The translations under genes were made by a program, and so were the position numbers. DNA of 36,755 bases from Eubacteriales bacterium. Its GTDB lineage: Bacteria; Bacillota; Clostridia; Lachnospirales; Lachnospiraceae. The stretch spans positions 1 to 36,755 of the forward strand of contig JAUNGB010000055.1 in NCBI GenBank assembly GCA_030524715.1. Reading direction: 5' to 3'. Shown piece after piece: positions 23,808 through 32,632 of the stretch. Under the pieces are notes generated by a model. It was not told the DNA's origin. It did not search any database and saw only the letters and a list, made by a program, of their open reading frames with translations. Each line of letters opens with the position of its first letter. Position 1 is the first letter of the stretch.

Positions 23808-25958
23808 ATGGAGTTAAAGAGTTTTGAAAAGCCGGAATATTACGTGAACCGGGAATTAAGCTGGCTGAAATTTGACGACAGAGTATTGAGCGAGGCAAGG
23901 GACAAGAGCCTTCCTTTGTTTGAGCGTTTAAAATTTTTAAGTATCACATCCTCAAACCTTGATGAATTTTATATGGTGCGTGTGGCGTCTCTGAAGGATC
24001 AGGTGCACGCCGGATACGAAAAACCGGATATTGCCGGGCTGACCCCAAAGGAACAGCTTAAGGCGATCAGTGAGCAGACCCATGAACTGGTGCGCGTCCA
24101 GTACAGTACCTATAACCGTTCCGTACTTCCGGCGCTGGAAAAGGCCGGGCTTCACATGATCGCGGAGCATGAGGAGCTTACCAAAGAACAGATGGAGTAT
24201 GTGGACCGTTATTTTGAGGATAATGTTTATCCGGTGCTGACCCCCATGGCAATGGATTCCTCCAGGCCGTTTCCGCTTATCCGGAACAAAACCTTGAATA
24301 TCGGCGCCCTGATTTCCAAAAAAGACAAGAAAAAGGGCAAGGAGGTTCTGGAATTTGCCACTGTCCAGGTTCCCTCCGTGCTTCCCCGTGTGATCGAGAT
24401 TCCGTCAGGAAAGGACGGGGTGAGAGCAGTGATCCTTCTGGAAGAGATCATTGAGAGGAACATCGGCAAGCTGTTTTTGAGCAACGACGTTGTCTGCGCA
24501 CATCCCTACCGTATTATGAGAAATGCCGATCTGAGCATTGATGAGGATGAGGCGGAGGATCTTCTGGTAGAGATCCAGAAGCAGTTAAAGAAACGCCAGT
24601 GGGGCGAGGTGATCCGTCTGGAAGCAGAGGAAAAGATGGATAAGCGCCTTCTGAAAATCCTCAAATCAGAGTTTGATATTAAAAATGAGGATATTTTCCT
24701 TATCAGCGGGCCTCTGGATCTGACCATGCTGATGAAGGTTTACGGCATGGAGGGCTTTGATCAGTACAAAACAAAGAAATATGTTCCCGCTCCTGTGCCG
24801 GAATTCCAGAACGACAAGGACGTTTTCCAGGTTATCCGGGAGGGAGACGTATTTCTGCATCATCCATACATGAGCTTTGATCCGGTGGTGAACTTTGTCC
24901 GTCAGGCTGCCAAGGATCCGGACGTTCTTGCGATCAAGCAGACCCTGTACCGTGTCAGTGGAAACTCCCCGATCATTGCGGCTCTGGCGCAGGCGGCGGA
25001 GAACGGCAAGCAGGTTTCAGTTCTGGTGGAGCTGAAGGCACGTTTTGACGAGGAACACAATATCGTCTGGGCGAAGATGCTGGAAAAAGCAGGCTGCCAC
25101 GTTATTTACGGCCTTGTAGGACTGAAGACCCACAGCAAGATCACTCTGGTTGTGAGAAGGGAAGAGACGGGAATCCGCCGCTATGTGCATCTGGCGACCG
25201 GCAACTACAATGATTCCACAGCCAAGCTGTATACAGACTGCGGCATATTCACCTGCGACGAACGCTATGGGGAGGATGCAACGGCAGTATTCAACATGCT
25301 TTCCGGTTATTCCGAACCGAAACGCTGGAATAAGCTCATTGTGGCTCCCATCTGGATGAAAAACCGTTTCCTGAAGCTGATCGAGCGGGAGGCGGAGAAT
25401 GCCAAAAAAGGAATTCCCGCTCACATTATGGGGAAGATGAACTCCCTGTGCGATCCGGTGATCATGTCCGCCCTTTATTACGCATCCTCCTGCGGAGTGA
25501 AAATCGAGCTTCTGGTGCGCGGTATCTGCTGCCTGAAGGTAGGGATCCCGGGCGTCAGCGAGAATATTCAGGTAAGATCCATTGTAGGCGATTTCCTGGA
25601 ACACAGCCGTATTTTCTACTTCTATAACGCAGGCCATGAGGAAATCTACATGGGCAGCGCGGACTGGATGCCGCGTAACCTTGACCGCCGTGTGGAGATC
25701 GTTTTCCCGGTAGAGGATGAAAAAATTAAGGAAGCGATAAAGCATGTCCTCGACCTGGAATTCCGTGACAATGTGAAAGCGCATTTGCTTCAGCCGGACG
25801 GAAGCTATGTCAAACCAGATAAAAGAGGCAAGGTCCTTGTAAATTCCCAGATGGAATTTTGCAGGGAGGCCCAGGAAATGTCCGTAAAGAAAAAAGAAAG
25901 CAAGGAGCATTCCAGAGTGTTCATTCCGGCAGAGCCGGCAGCGGATATTGAGGAATAA
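23808..25958 (+). CDS. ppk1: Polyphosphate kinase 1
   Basis: Ppk1 reversibly polymerises the gamma-phosphate of ATP into polyphosphate at the membrane. Its 716 residues match the family. The N-domain starts YYVNRELSWLKFDDRVLSEA, and the head has LDEFYMVRVASLKDQV. The two active-site histidines are His442 in GLKTHSKITLV and His461 in YVHLATGNYNDS, with the usual 19-residue spacing; His442 corresponds to the phosphorylated one. GSADWMPRNLDRRVE completes the second PLD-like half. It has an excellent AGGAGGT site. It follows ppx by 114 bases of repeat-rich leader. Confidence 0.98.
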   Translation: MELKSFEKPEYYVNRELSWLKFDDRVLSEARDKSLPLFERLKFLSITSSNLDEFYMVRVASLKDQVHAGYEKPDIAGLTPKEQLKAISEQTHELVRVQYSTYNRSVLPALEKAGLHMIAEHEELTKEQMEYVDRYFEDNVYPVLTPMAMDSSRPFPLIRNKTLNIGALISKKDKKKGKEVLEFATVQVPSVLPRVIEIPSGKDGVRAVILLEEIIERNIGKLFLSNDVVCAHPYRIMRNADLSIDEDEAEDLLVEIQKQLKKRQWGEVIRLEAEEKMDKRLLKILKSEFDIKNEDIFLISGPLDLTMLMKVYGMEGFDQYKTKKYVPAPVPEFQNDKDVFQVIREGDVFLHHPYMSFDPVVNFVRQAAKDPDVLAIKQTLYRVSGNSPIIAALAQAAENGKQVSVLVELKARFDEEHNIVWAKMLEKAGCHVIYGLVGLKTHSKITLVVRREETGIRRYVHLATGNYNDSTAKLYTDCGIFTCDERYGEDATAVFNMLSGYSEPKRWNKLIVAPIWMKNRFLKLIEREAENAKKGIPAHIMGKMNSLCDPVIMSALYYASSCGVKIELLVRGICCLKVGIPGVSENIQVRSIVGDFLEHSRIFYFYNAGHEEIYMGSADWMPRNLDRRVEIVFPVEDEKIKEAIKHVLDLEFRDNVKAHLLQPDGSYVKPDKRGKVLVNSQMEFCREAQEMSVKKKESKEHSRVFIPAEPAADIEE

Positions 25959-25961
25959 AAC

Positions 25962-25980
25962 TATATCAGATGTGCGGGGA
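25962..25980. repeat. Dispersed 19-mer, copy 2
   Basis: TATATCAGATGTGCGGGGA matches 18 of 19 bases of 13060-13078. Here its end overlaps the ribosome site of the 43-codon ORF. Confidence 0.6.
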
Positions 25981-25991
25981 GGTGATATTCC

Positions 25992-26123
25992 ATGAGTCAA
26001 AATCAAATTGATATTTTCGATAGCAAGCAAAAAGTTTTGTTCCTTTGTCGATTAACAAGCAAATCAATGAGGGAAATTTGCAAGAGGACTATTCGACAGG
26101 GTATATTTCAGCCATCTTATTAA
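25992..26123 (+). CDS. Short ORF, 43 residues, unknown
   Basis: The frame reads MSQNQIDIFDSKQKVL and ends TIRQGIFQPSY. It is led by GGGGAGGTGAT (25976-25986), which is almost fully complementary to the 16S rRNA 3' end, 5 bases before the ATG. This is the best ribosome site in the region and is what supports the call. The predicted peptide is basic and hydrophilic with no signal or TM segment. I do not recognise it. It could be a small protein, or the surviving 5' end of a decayed gene. It follows ppk by 33 bases and precedes a strong terminator. Confidence 0.5.
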   Translation: MSQNQIDIFDSKQKVLFLCRLTSKSMREICKRTIRQGIFQPSY

Positions 26124-26170
26124 ATATGGGGCGGCGTTCGTCAACTGACATATTTATATAGATTTGAAAG

Positions 26171-26231
26171 AAAACCACTCATGAAAGAATTACAGAGAAT
26201 TTTGCCCTGGATCTTTCATGAGTGGTTTTTT
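26171..26231 (+). terminator. Strong terminator closing the ppk region
   Basis: AAAACCACTCATGAAAG (26171-26187) pairs perfectly over 17 bp with CTTTCATGAGTGGTTTT (26213-26229), with further T on the right. The loop is 25 bases, longer than usual. It separates the polyphosphate genes from the fucose locus. Confidence 0.85.
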
Positions 26232-26317
26232 GTTAATACGTCTGAATCATGTGAAGGAATTTGCAAAATTACGTATCCTGTTGTCTGATTATTGCCAGAT
26301 ACAGGCAGTATTATCAC

Positions 26318-26346
26318 TTGAGAAAATGGAGCGTACATGGTAAAGT
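26318..26346 (+). promoter_or_regulatory. fkp promoter
   Basis: TTGAGA (26318-26323), a 17-base spacer and TAAAGT (26341-26346, overlapping a TATAAA) are a reasonable vegetative promoter. Transcription would start near 26353, leaving a leader of about 160 bases that contains a 23-codon ORF. Confidence 0.5.
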
Positions 26347-26381
26347 ATAAACGTAACATATGCAGGAAGGGAGTGAAGAAG

Positions 26382-26453
26382 ATGAATATAAATTATGGAG
26401 CAGTCAAAAAGCTGGTCTATCTGGCGGGAAGAAGCTGCTTCAGGCAAAACTGA
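26382..26453 (+). CDS. Possible 23-residue leader ORF before fkp
   Basis: ATG at 26382 is preceded by GGAAGGGAG and encodes MNINYGAVKKLVYLAGRSCF then RQN and stop. A shift of frame near 26430 would continue as KLLQAKLTENMVHQKDGIAN and four more residues, with a stop 5 bases before the fkp ATG. It may be a leader peptide, a decayed small gene with a frameshift, or chance. The ribosome site is the only solid evidence. Confidence 0.3.
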   Translation: MNINYGAVKKLVYLAGRSCFRQN

Positions 26454-26511
26454 CAGAAAATATGGTTCATCAGAAAGACGGAATTGCAAATAAAAGATTG
26501 AGGTAATAATT

Positions 26512-29500
26512 ATGCTACGTTCATTAATTTCTTTATTTCATGCCCAGATTTATGAGGATGCATGGGCTGATTATCAGCGTACGGTAAATACCGTGACCTT
26601 TGTCCGCTGGGATTATATTATTCTTACCGCTTCTAACGAGCAGCAGGCGGAAGGATTCCGCGCTCAGCTGAAGGAGCGCGAGAAGGCAGGAACGCTTCCG
26701 ATGGGAACACATTTTGCCGTGCTGCCGGATCCGGACGGAAAGCGTGTGGGCTCAGGAGGCGCCACCTTAAATGTCATCCGTTATATAGCGCAGCAGGAAG
26801 GAAAAGCGGATTTTTCCGGGCTGCGTATTTTAGTCATCCACTCTGGCGGCGACAGTAAGAGAGTACCCCAGTATTCGGCGCTTGGAAAGCTTTTTTCACC
26901 GGTTCCCCATGAACTGCCGGACGGACGCTCATCCACACTCTTTGATGAATTTATGATCGCAATGGCAAGCGTTCCGTCCCGCATTCAGGAAGGGATGGTG
27001 CTTCTGTCAGGAGATGTGCTGCTGCTGTTCAATCCTTTGCAGATCGATTATCCGGGAAACGGAGCTGCGGCAATCTCTTTCAAAGAAAAGGTGGAGACAG
27101 GCAAAAATCATGGCGTTTATCTTCGGGGCGCGGACGGCAACGTGGCAAAATGCCTTCAGAAGCAGTCTGTTGAGACACTGCGGGCAGCCGGCGCAGTCAA
27201 TGAGCAGGACTGCGTGGACATTGACACAGGAGCAGTGATCTTTTCCGCAAAAATGCTGTCGTCCCTGTACGGACTGGTGGCAGATGACGGCGTATTAAAT
27301 GAAGAAAAATATCAGGCTTTTGTCAACGACACCGTAAGGCTTTCTCTGTATGCGGATTTTCTGTATCCCCTGGGAGCGGACGCAACCCTGGAGGATTTCT
27401 ATAAAGAGAAGCCGGAGGGCAGCTTTTCCGACGCTCTGACAGAATGCCGCACGGCAGTGTGGAATGCCCTTCGTCCCTATCGGATGAAATTGCTGCGACT
27501 GGCGCCGGCAAAGTTTATTCATTTTGGAACAACGAAAGAAATCATGCATCTGATGTCAGATGAAATTGAGCAGTACAGATATCTGGGATGGAATAATTGC
27601 GTCAACAGCAGTATCAGTACGCCGGGAGCTTCCGGTTATAACAGCATATTGTCCAGCAGGGCGTCCTGCGGTGAAAATGTATATCTGGAAGTCAGCTATG
27701 TTCACAGCAAAGCCAGGGTTGGCAGCAACGTGCTGCTGTCCTATGTGGATATCCACGATGAAACGATTCCCGATGGGGTTGTTCTTCATGGACTTAAGCA
27801 GAAAGATGGCCGTTTTGTCGTCCGTATTTATGGAGTAAATGATAACCCGAAGGGGCTGCTTGAGAATGGATGCTCCTTTTTTGATACGACACTGGAAGAG
27901 TTTATGCTCAGAAATGGAATCAGTTGCGAAGAGCTTTGGCATGGTGAAGAGCATTACCTTTGGCTGGCAGAACTGTATCCGGCCTGCGATACGATTGTTG
28001 ACGGAATTGCCGCGGCATTGAACATTTATGCGATGGCCCATGGAGAAGGGGATGTGGAAGCGTGGAGAAAGGCCAGACGTAAGAGCCTTTGTTCCGGGTT
28101 TAATGAAGCGGATCCCAATGCTTTGATCGCGTGGGAAAAACGTATGCAGGAACTGGCAGCTATGGATAAGCTTGCCAAAAAGATCCGCGCAGGAGAACCG
28201 GTGTCAGAGTGCAGAAATACTCTGGAAAAAGGCAGTCTGTCAAAAATCCAGCGGGAATGGTTTGACCGCCGTATGCAGCAGGCAGATTTTAGCGAAAAGA
28301 TGCGCCTGCAGTATTACGTGGGACGGGCATTGGGAGGAAAGGAAGGCGAAAAGCTGATTGGAGACTGCTTCTGTACGATCCAGAACTCCGTTTTGTCCAG
28401 CAATGCAGACAGTATCCGCGAAAACCCTGACTGCCGGATTCTTATGGATCGGCATACTGTGCGGCTTCCCTTGCGTGTTAACTGGGGCGGCGGCTGGAGC
28501 GATACTCCGCCGTACTGCAATGAGCATGGCGGTACGGTTCTGAACGCGGCCCTGCTTCTGGATGGAAAGATGCCGGTTGAGGTGACGCTTCAAAAGCTGG
28601 AAGAGCATAAAATCGTCTTTGATTCCCGCGATATGGATACCCACGGAGAATTTGACACAATCGAACTTTTGCAGTCCGTGGGCAACCCCTATGATCCGTT
28701 TGTACTGCAGAAAGCAGCCCTGCTTGCCTGCGGAGTAATTCCGGCAGCGGGCGGCGATCTTGAAACAGTATTAAACCGTCTGGGAGGCGGTTTCCTGATG
28801 AAGACGGAGGTTACGGATGTGCCCAAAGGCAGCGGCCTGGGTACCAGCAGTATTCTGGCGGCCGCATGTGTAAAAGGCCTGTTTGAATTTATGGGAATCC
28901 AGCATACGGAGGACGATCTGTACAGTCACGTTTCCGTGATGGAGCAGATCATGAGCACCGGAGGCGGCTGGCAGGATCAGGTGGGAGGCCTGAGCAATGG
29001 TGTGAAATATATTACCACAATGCCGGGACTGAAGCAGGATATTAAGGTGCAGCATTTAAATATCCCGGAGGAAGCGTGGAACGAGCTTCGGGAAAGATTC
29101 GCCCTGATCTATACCGGGCAGCGCCGTCTTGCGAGAAATCTGCTCCGGGATGTGGTAGGCCGTTATATTGGCAATGAAAAAGATTCCCTGTATGCACTGA
29201 ATGAAATCCAGAGGATGGCGGCGCTGATGCGCTTTGAGCTTGAACGGGGGCATATCGATGATTTTGCAAAGCTGCTGGACCGCCATTGGGAACTTTCCAA
29301 GATGGTGGATGCAGGCAGTACCAATACATTGCTGGATCAGATCCTTGGCTCCATCGATGAGTTTATTGACGGCAGACTGGTTTGCGGCGCCGGCGGAGGC
29401 GGCTTCCTGCAGGTAATTCTCAAAAAAGGAGTGACAAAACAGCAGGTTCATCAGCGGCTGAAATCCGTATTCCAGGACAGCGATGTGGGCGTGTATAACT

Positions 29501-29514
29501 GTACGCTTATCTGA
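26512..29514 (+). CDS. fkp: Bifunctional L-fucokinase / fucose-1-phosphate guanylyltransferase
   Basis: FKP turns free L-fucose plus ATP and GTP into GDP-L-fucose, the salvage route feeding fucosylated surface glycans. The 1000 residues are near the family size (about 950). The N-terminal nucleotidyltransferase half has VLPDPDGKRVGSGGATLN (about 70-87), followed by a beta-helix region with repeated short turns (about 355-450). The C-terminal GHMP kinase has RVNWGGGWSDTPPYCNEHGG (about 654-673), the ATP loop PKGSGLGTSS (771-780) and GAGGGGFLQV (about 959-968). GAGG upstream supports the ATG. It converges on the AraC gene with only 4 bases between the two stops. Confidence 0.95.
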   Translation: MLRSLISLFHAQIYEDAWADYQRTVNTVTFVRWDYIILTASNEQQAEGFRAQLKEREKAGTLPMGTHFAVLPDPDGKRVGSGGATLNVIRYIAQQEGKADFSGLRILVIHSGGDSKRVPQYSALGKLFSPVPHELPDGRSSTLFDEFMIAMASVPSRIQEGMVLLSGDVLLLFNPLQIDYPGNGAAAISFKEKVETGKNHGVYLRGADGNVAKCLQKQSVETLRAAGAVNEQDCVDIDTGAVIFSAKMLSSLYGLVADDGVLNEEKYQAFVNDTVRLSLYADFLYPLGADATLEDFYKEKPEGSFSDALTECRTAVWNALRPYRMKLLRLAPAKFIHFGTTKEIMHLMSDEIEQYRYLGWNNCVNSSISTPGASGYNSILSSRASCGENVYLEVSYVHSKARVGSNVLLSYVDIHDETIPDGVVLHGLKQKDGRFVVRIYGVNDNPKGLLENGCSFFDTTLEEFMLRNGISCEELWHGEEHYLWLAELYPACDTIVDGIAAALNIYAMAHGEGDVEAWRKARRKSLCSGFNEADPNALIAWEKRMQELAAMDKLAKKIRAGEPVSECRNTLEKGSLSKIQREWFDRRMQQADFSEKMRLQYYVGRALGGKEGEKLIGDCFCTIQNSVLSSNADSIRENPDCRILMDRHTVRLPLRVNWGGGWSDTPPYCNEHGGTVLNAALLLDGKMPVEVTLQKLEEHKIVFDSRDMDTHGEFDTIELLQSVGNPYDPFVLQKAALLACGVIPAAGGDLETVLNRLGGGFLMKTEVTDVPKGSGLGTSSILAAACVKGLFEFMGIQHTEDDLYSHVSVMEQIMSTGGGWQDQVGGLSNGVKYITTMPGLKQDIKVQHLNIPEEAWNELRERFALIYTGQRRLARNLLRDVVGRYIGNEKDSLYALNEIQRMAALMRFELERGHIDDFAKLLDRHWELSKMVDAGSTNTLLDQILGSIDEFIDGRLVCGAGGGGFLQVILKKGVTKQQVHQRLKSVFQDSDVGVYNCTLI

Positions 29515-29518
29515 TACG

Positions 29519-30382
29519 TTACCACCGTTTCCGATACTCTCCCGGAGTAATGCCTTCTACTTTTTTAAAAACGCGGTTGAAATAACCGGGTTCGTGTACC
29601 CCGACTTCACGGCCGATCTCTTCGATGGTCAGTTCTGAAAAACGAAGGAGCCGTTTGGCATGGGTGATGCGGATGTGGTCAAGGTAGGAAAGAACAGTAG
29701 TGCCAAACTGTTCCTTGAATACTCTGGTTAAATAAAATTTGTTAATATAAAATTCCTCGGCCAGCCGGTCGAGAGTGATTCGTTCCTGATAATGTTCCTC
29801 CAGATATGTTTTTACATGCTGGAGGGACTGTTTCTTTAAGCCGGTTCGCATACTGGCTTCCGGAGACCAGCTTTCTTCCATGATCAGGGTAAGGAGGCTG
29901 GTTATTTTTTCGTTTATGTGCATGTCGCGGATATAATCTTCGGAGCCTGCGATTGAGAAAATTGTGTCAATTATGACGGAAAAAGAGTCAATATTGTCTG
30001 GTCTGAAGGCCGGACGTCCGCCGCGCTCCGTATATTTGTCGTAGATCCCGTTTATATTCGGGCCATAAAAATGCACCCATTTCAAACTCCAGAGGTCCTT
30101 TTCAGAGGAATGGTGGGAATATGGCTTCCGGCAGTCAATAAATATGCAGTCTCCCGTACGAAGGGAATACTCCTGCCCGGAATAAGCCAGTTTACCGGAA
30201 CCATCTGTGACAACAAAAAACAGAAAAGAGATGAGCCCTTCTCTTTTGCTGGTATGAGGCTTTATGGCCTGAAGCTCCCCGACCTCCTGCAAATACAGCA
30301 GGTTATTTTTGGCAAAGTTTGACGGGGTGTATATAATACGGCTGGAAACGACTGAGCTTTCCTGAAATAACGAATTCATCAT
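29519..30382 (-). CDS. AraC-family transcriptional regulator with cupin sensor domain
   Basis: This is a 287-residue regulator. The N-terminal 165 residues form an AraC-type cupin ligand domain (LRTGDCIFIDCRKPYSHHS). The C-terminus is a double helix-turn-helix (HVKTYLEEHYQERITLDRLA, then NKFYLTRVFKEQFG, and EIGREVGVHEPGYFNRVFKK ending in GITPGEYRKRW), typical of sugar-responsive activators. The frame is open further upstream, but GGAGG 8 bases before ATG 30382 decides the start. It lies between fkp and the divergent gmd operon, so a role in fucose or mannose nucleotide-sugar control is the simplest guess. The ligand is not known. Confidence 0.93.
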   Translation of the reverse strand: MMNSLFQESSVVSSRIIYTPSNFAKNNLLYLQEVGELQAIKPHTSKREGLISFLFFVVTDGSGKLAYSGQEYSLRTGDCIFIDCRKPYSHHSSEKDLWSLKWVHFYGPNINGIYDKYTERGGRPAFRPDNIDSFSVIIDTIFSIAGSEDYIRDMHINEKITSLLTLIMEESWSPEASMRTGLKKQSLQHVKTYLEEHYQERITLDRLAEEFYINKFYLTRVFKEQFGTTVLSYLDHIRITHAKRLLRFSELTIEEIGREVGVHEPGYFNRVFKKVEGITPGEYRKRW

Positions 30383-30433
30383 GTGGGTATCCTCCATACA
30401 TAGCATAAAGGAAATTGTAGCATAAAAGTCAAT

Positions 30434-30462
30434 ATAATACAAGAATTACCCAATATTGTGAA
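30434..30462 (-). promoter_or_regulatory. araC-type gene promoter
   Basis: On the minus strand TTCACA (30462-30457), 17 bases and TATTAT (30439-30434) form a good promoter. It abuts the gmd promoter directly, -35 to -35. Confidence 0.6.
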
Positions 30463-30491
30463 TTGAGCGCGGGCATGTTTTCCCGTAGAAT
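30463..30491 (+). promoter_or_regulatory. gmd-fcl-manC-manA promoter
   Basis: TTGAGC (30463-30468), 17 bases and TAGAAT (30486-30491) give a fair promoter. Its -35 begins at the base after the -35 of the divergent araC-type gene ends, so a regulator bound here would affect both. Confidence 0.6.
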
Positions 30492-30546
30492 GTATCCTGT
30501 CGGACAGAAGGCAATTATAATAAGATAAAAAGGAGTATTATATAGT

Positions 30547-31599
30547 ATGAGTAAAACTGCATTAATTACCGGGATCACCGGTCAGGACGGATCTTATCTT
30601 GCGGAGTTTCTTCTGGAAAAGGGATATGAAGTCCATGGGATTACCCGCCGGGCCTCTATTTCCAATACTGCCAGGATCGATCATCTGATCGCTGACGGAG
30701 CGGTCAGGCTGCATGACGGCGACCTGACAGATTCCTCATCGTTGATTCGTATCATAAATATGGTCCGGCCAGATGAAATTTATAATCTGGCCGCGCAAAG
30801 CCATGTACAGGTTTCCTTTGATGTGCCGGAGTATTCCGGAGATGTGGACGCTCTTGGGGTTCTGCGTATTCTTGAAGCTGTCCGCATCCTGGGGCTGACC
30901 AAAACCACCCGTGTCTATCAGGCTTCTACTTCTGAACTGTACGGCAAGGTGGAAGAGGTTCCCCAGAGAGAGACCACTCCCTTCCACCCGTACAGTCCCT
31001 ATGCGGTTGCCAAACAGTATGGCTTCTGGATCACAAAGGAGTACCGCGAGGCGTATGGGATGTTTGCGGTGAACGGTATTTTATTTAATCATGAATCGGA
31101 GCGCCGCGGTGAAAATTTTGTTACCCGTAAGATCACACTGGCGGCAGGGAGGATTGCGGAAGGCCTGCAGGATCATCTGGAGCTTGGAAACATGGATTCT
31201 CTCCGTGACTGGGGATACGCAAAGGATTACGTTGAGTGTATGTGGCTGATTATGCAGCAGGAAAAGCCGGAAGACTTTGTGATCGCCACGGGGGTACAGC
31301 ATACAGTCCGTGATTTCACAGAGAAGGCTTTTGCAGTCAACGGAATGACGATCCGCTGGGAAGGAACCGGCCTGGAGGAAAAGGGCTATGACGCAGAGAC
31401 AGGAAAGCTTCTGGTCTGCGTGAATCCGGAATGGTTCCGTCCCACAGATGTAGACAATCTGTGGGGCGACCCGACAAAGGCGAAGATGGTACTTGGCTGG
31501 AATCCGCAGAAGACTTCTTATGAGCAGCTGGTCGAGATTATGGCAAAGCATGACCGTGAGCTGGCAAAGCGGGAAAGAGCCGTAAAGAATGCAAAGTAG
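30547..31599 (+). CDS. gmd: GDP-mannose 4,6-dehydratase
   Basis: Gmd makes GDP-4-keto-6-deoxymannose from GDP-mannose, the first step of de novo GDP-L-fucose. It is an extended SDR enzyme of 350 residues. The NAD(P) motif [10 protein letters not shown] is at 9-18, the catalytic Tyr152-x3-Lys156 lies in [11 protein letters not shown], and [18 protein letters not shown] and [12 protein letters not shown] are family signatures (the usual HESPRRGETF reads [10 protein letters not shown]). AAAGGAG precedes the ATG. It is the first gene of a four-gene operon with fcl, manC and manA. Confidence 0.97.
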   Translation: MSKTALITGITGQDGSYLAEFLLEKGYEVHGITRRASISNTARIDHLIADGAVRLHDGDLTDSSSLIRIINMVRPDEIYNLAAQSHVQVSFDVPEYSGDVDALGVLRILEAVRILGLTKTTRVYQASTSELYGKVEEVPQRETTPFHPYSPYAVAKQYGFWITKEYREAYGMFAVNGILFNHESERRGENFVTRKITLAAGRIAEGLQDHLELGNMDSLRDWGYAKDYVECMWLIMQQEKPEDFVIATGVQHTVRDFTEKAFAVNGMTIRWEGTGLEEKGYDAETGKLLVCVNPEWFRPTDVDNLWGDPTKAKMVLGWNPQKTSYEQLVEIMAKHDRELAKRERAVKNAK

Positions 31600-31646
31600 G
31601 AGCTATAAAGAATGCAAAGCAGAGCTATAAAAAATGCAAAGTGAGG
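31582..31646 (+). repeat. Three tandem 20-23-base units between gmd and fcl
   Basis: Copies at 31582-31604, 31605-31626 and 31627-31646 share TAAARAATGCAAAG. The first copy includes the last codons and stop of gmd and the third runs into the fcl ribosome site. The array looks like a recent slippage duplication and lengthens the gap between the two genes. Confidence 0.8.
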
Positions 31647-31663
31647 AAAAGAGGAAAACAATT

Positions 31664-32608
31664 ATGATGGAGAAAAATGCAAAAATTTACGTTGCAGGAC
31701 ACCGGGGGATGGTAGGATCTGCCATTGTCCGTGAACTGCAGCGTCAGGGATATACAAACATTGTTACACGTACGCATCAGGAACTGGACCTCTGCCGTCA
31801 GGCTGATGTAGAGAAGTTCTTTGCAGAGGAAAAACCGGAGTATGTGTTTCTTGCGGCTGCCAAGGTTGGAGGCATTATTGCCAATCAGGAGGCGCTGGCG
31901 GATTTTATGTGGTTTAATATGACCCTTGAAATGAATGTGATTCATTCCGCATGGCAGAACGGCTGCAAAAAGCTGGAATTTTTGGGTTCAAGCTGCATCT
32001 ATCCCCGTATGGCACCCCAGCCGATGCCGGAAAGCTGCCTGCTGACCGGAGAACTGGAGAAGACAAACGAGGCCTATGCGCTTGCGAAGATCAGCGGTTT
32101 GAAATACTGCGAATTTTTGAACCGGCAATATGGCACGGATTATATTTCCGTTATGCCGACCAACCTTTATGGCCCCAATGACAACTATCACCCGACTCAC
32201 AGCCATGTCCTGCCTGCACTGATCCGCCGTTTCCATGAAGCGAAGGAACAGAACCTGCCCTATGTGACCTGCTGGGGGGACGGTTCTCCTCTGCGTGAAT
32301 TTTTATATGTGGATGATCTTGCGAATCTCTGTGTATTCCTGATGAATCATTACACCGGCAATGAAACCGTGAATGCCGGTACCGGCAAAGAACTGACGAT
32401 CAGAGAGCTGACAGAGCTTGTGGCAAAGGTAATCGGCTATGAGGGGGAAATCCGCTGGGATACCTCCAAACCAAACGGAACACCGCGTAAGCTGCTGGAT
32501 GTAAGCAAGGCCACAAAGCTTGGCTGGACCTATAAGACGGAACTGGAAGACGGTATCCGGCTGTCTTATGAGGATTTTCTGAACAATCCCATGCGCGCCG
32601 AAAGATAA
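31664..32608 (+). CDS. fcl: GDP-L-fucose synthase
   Basis: Fcl (WcaG) is the epimerase-reductase that converts GDP-4-keto-6-deoxymannose to GDP-L-fucose with NADPH. It has 314 residues. The nucleotide motif is [11 protein letters not shown] (about 10-20), [15 protein letters not shown] holds the catalytic Ser and Cys, the Tyr/Lys pair is in [13 protein letters not shown], and [11 protein letters not shown] and [15 protein letters not shown] are family marks. The frame is open from 31634, but GAGG before ATG 31664 gives the usual N-terminus. It acts directly on the product of gmd. Confidence 0.97.
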   Translation: MMEKNAKIYVAGHRGMVGSAIVRELQRQGYTNIVTRTHQELDLCRQADVEKFFAEEKPEYVFLAAAKVGGIIANQEALADFMWFNMTLEMNVIHSAWQNGCKKLEFLGSSCIYPRMAPQPMPESCLLTGELEKTNEAYALAKISGLKYCEFLNRQYGTDYISVMPTNLYGPNDNYHPTHSHVLPALIRRFHEAKEQNLPYVTCWGDGSPLREFLYVDDLANLCVFLMNHYTGNETVNAGTGKELTIRELTELVAKVIGYEGEIRWDTSKPNGTPRKLLDVSKATKLGWTYKTELEDGIRLSYEDFLNNPMRAER

Positions 32609-32632
32609 AAAGGAAAATGAGAGGATGGCAAT

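Noticed and set aside
26094-26100. TTCGACA, a possible Spo0A box
   Set aside because: A single 7-base match inside a short ORF, about 9.3 kb from the Spo0A-C-like gene; expected by chance.
26124-26288. 55-codon open frame after the 43-codon ORF as a readthrough extension
   Set aside because: It spans a strong terminator hairpin and has no start signal; kept only as a hint of a decayed gene.
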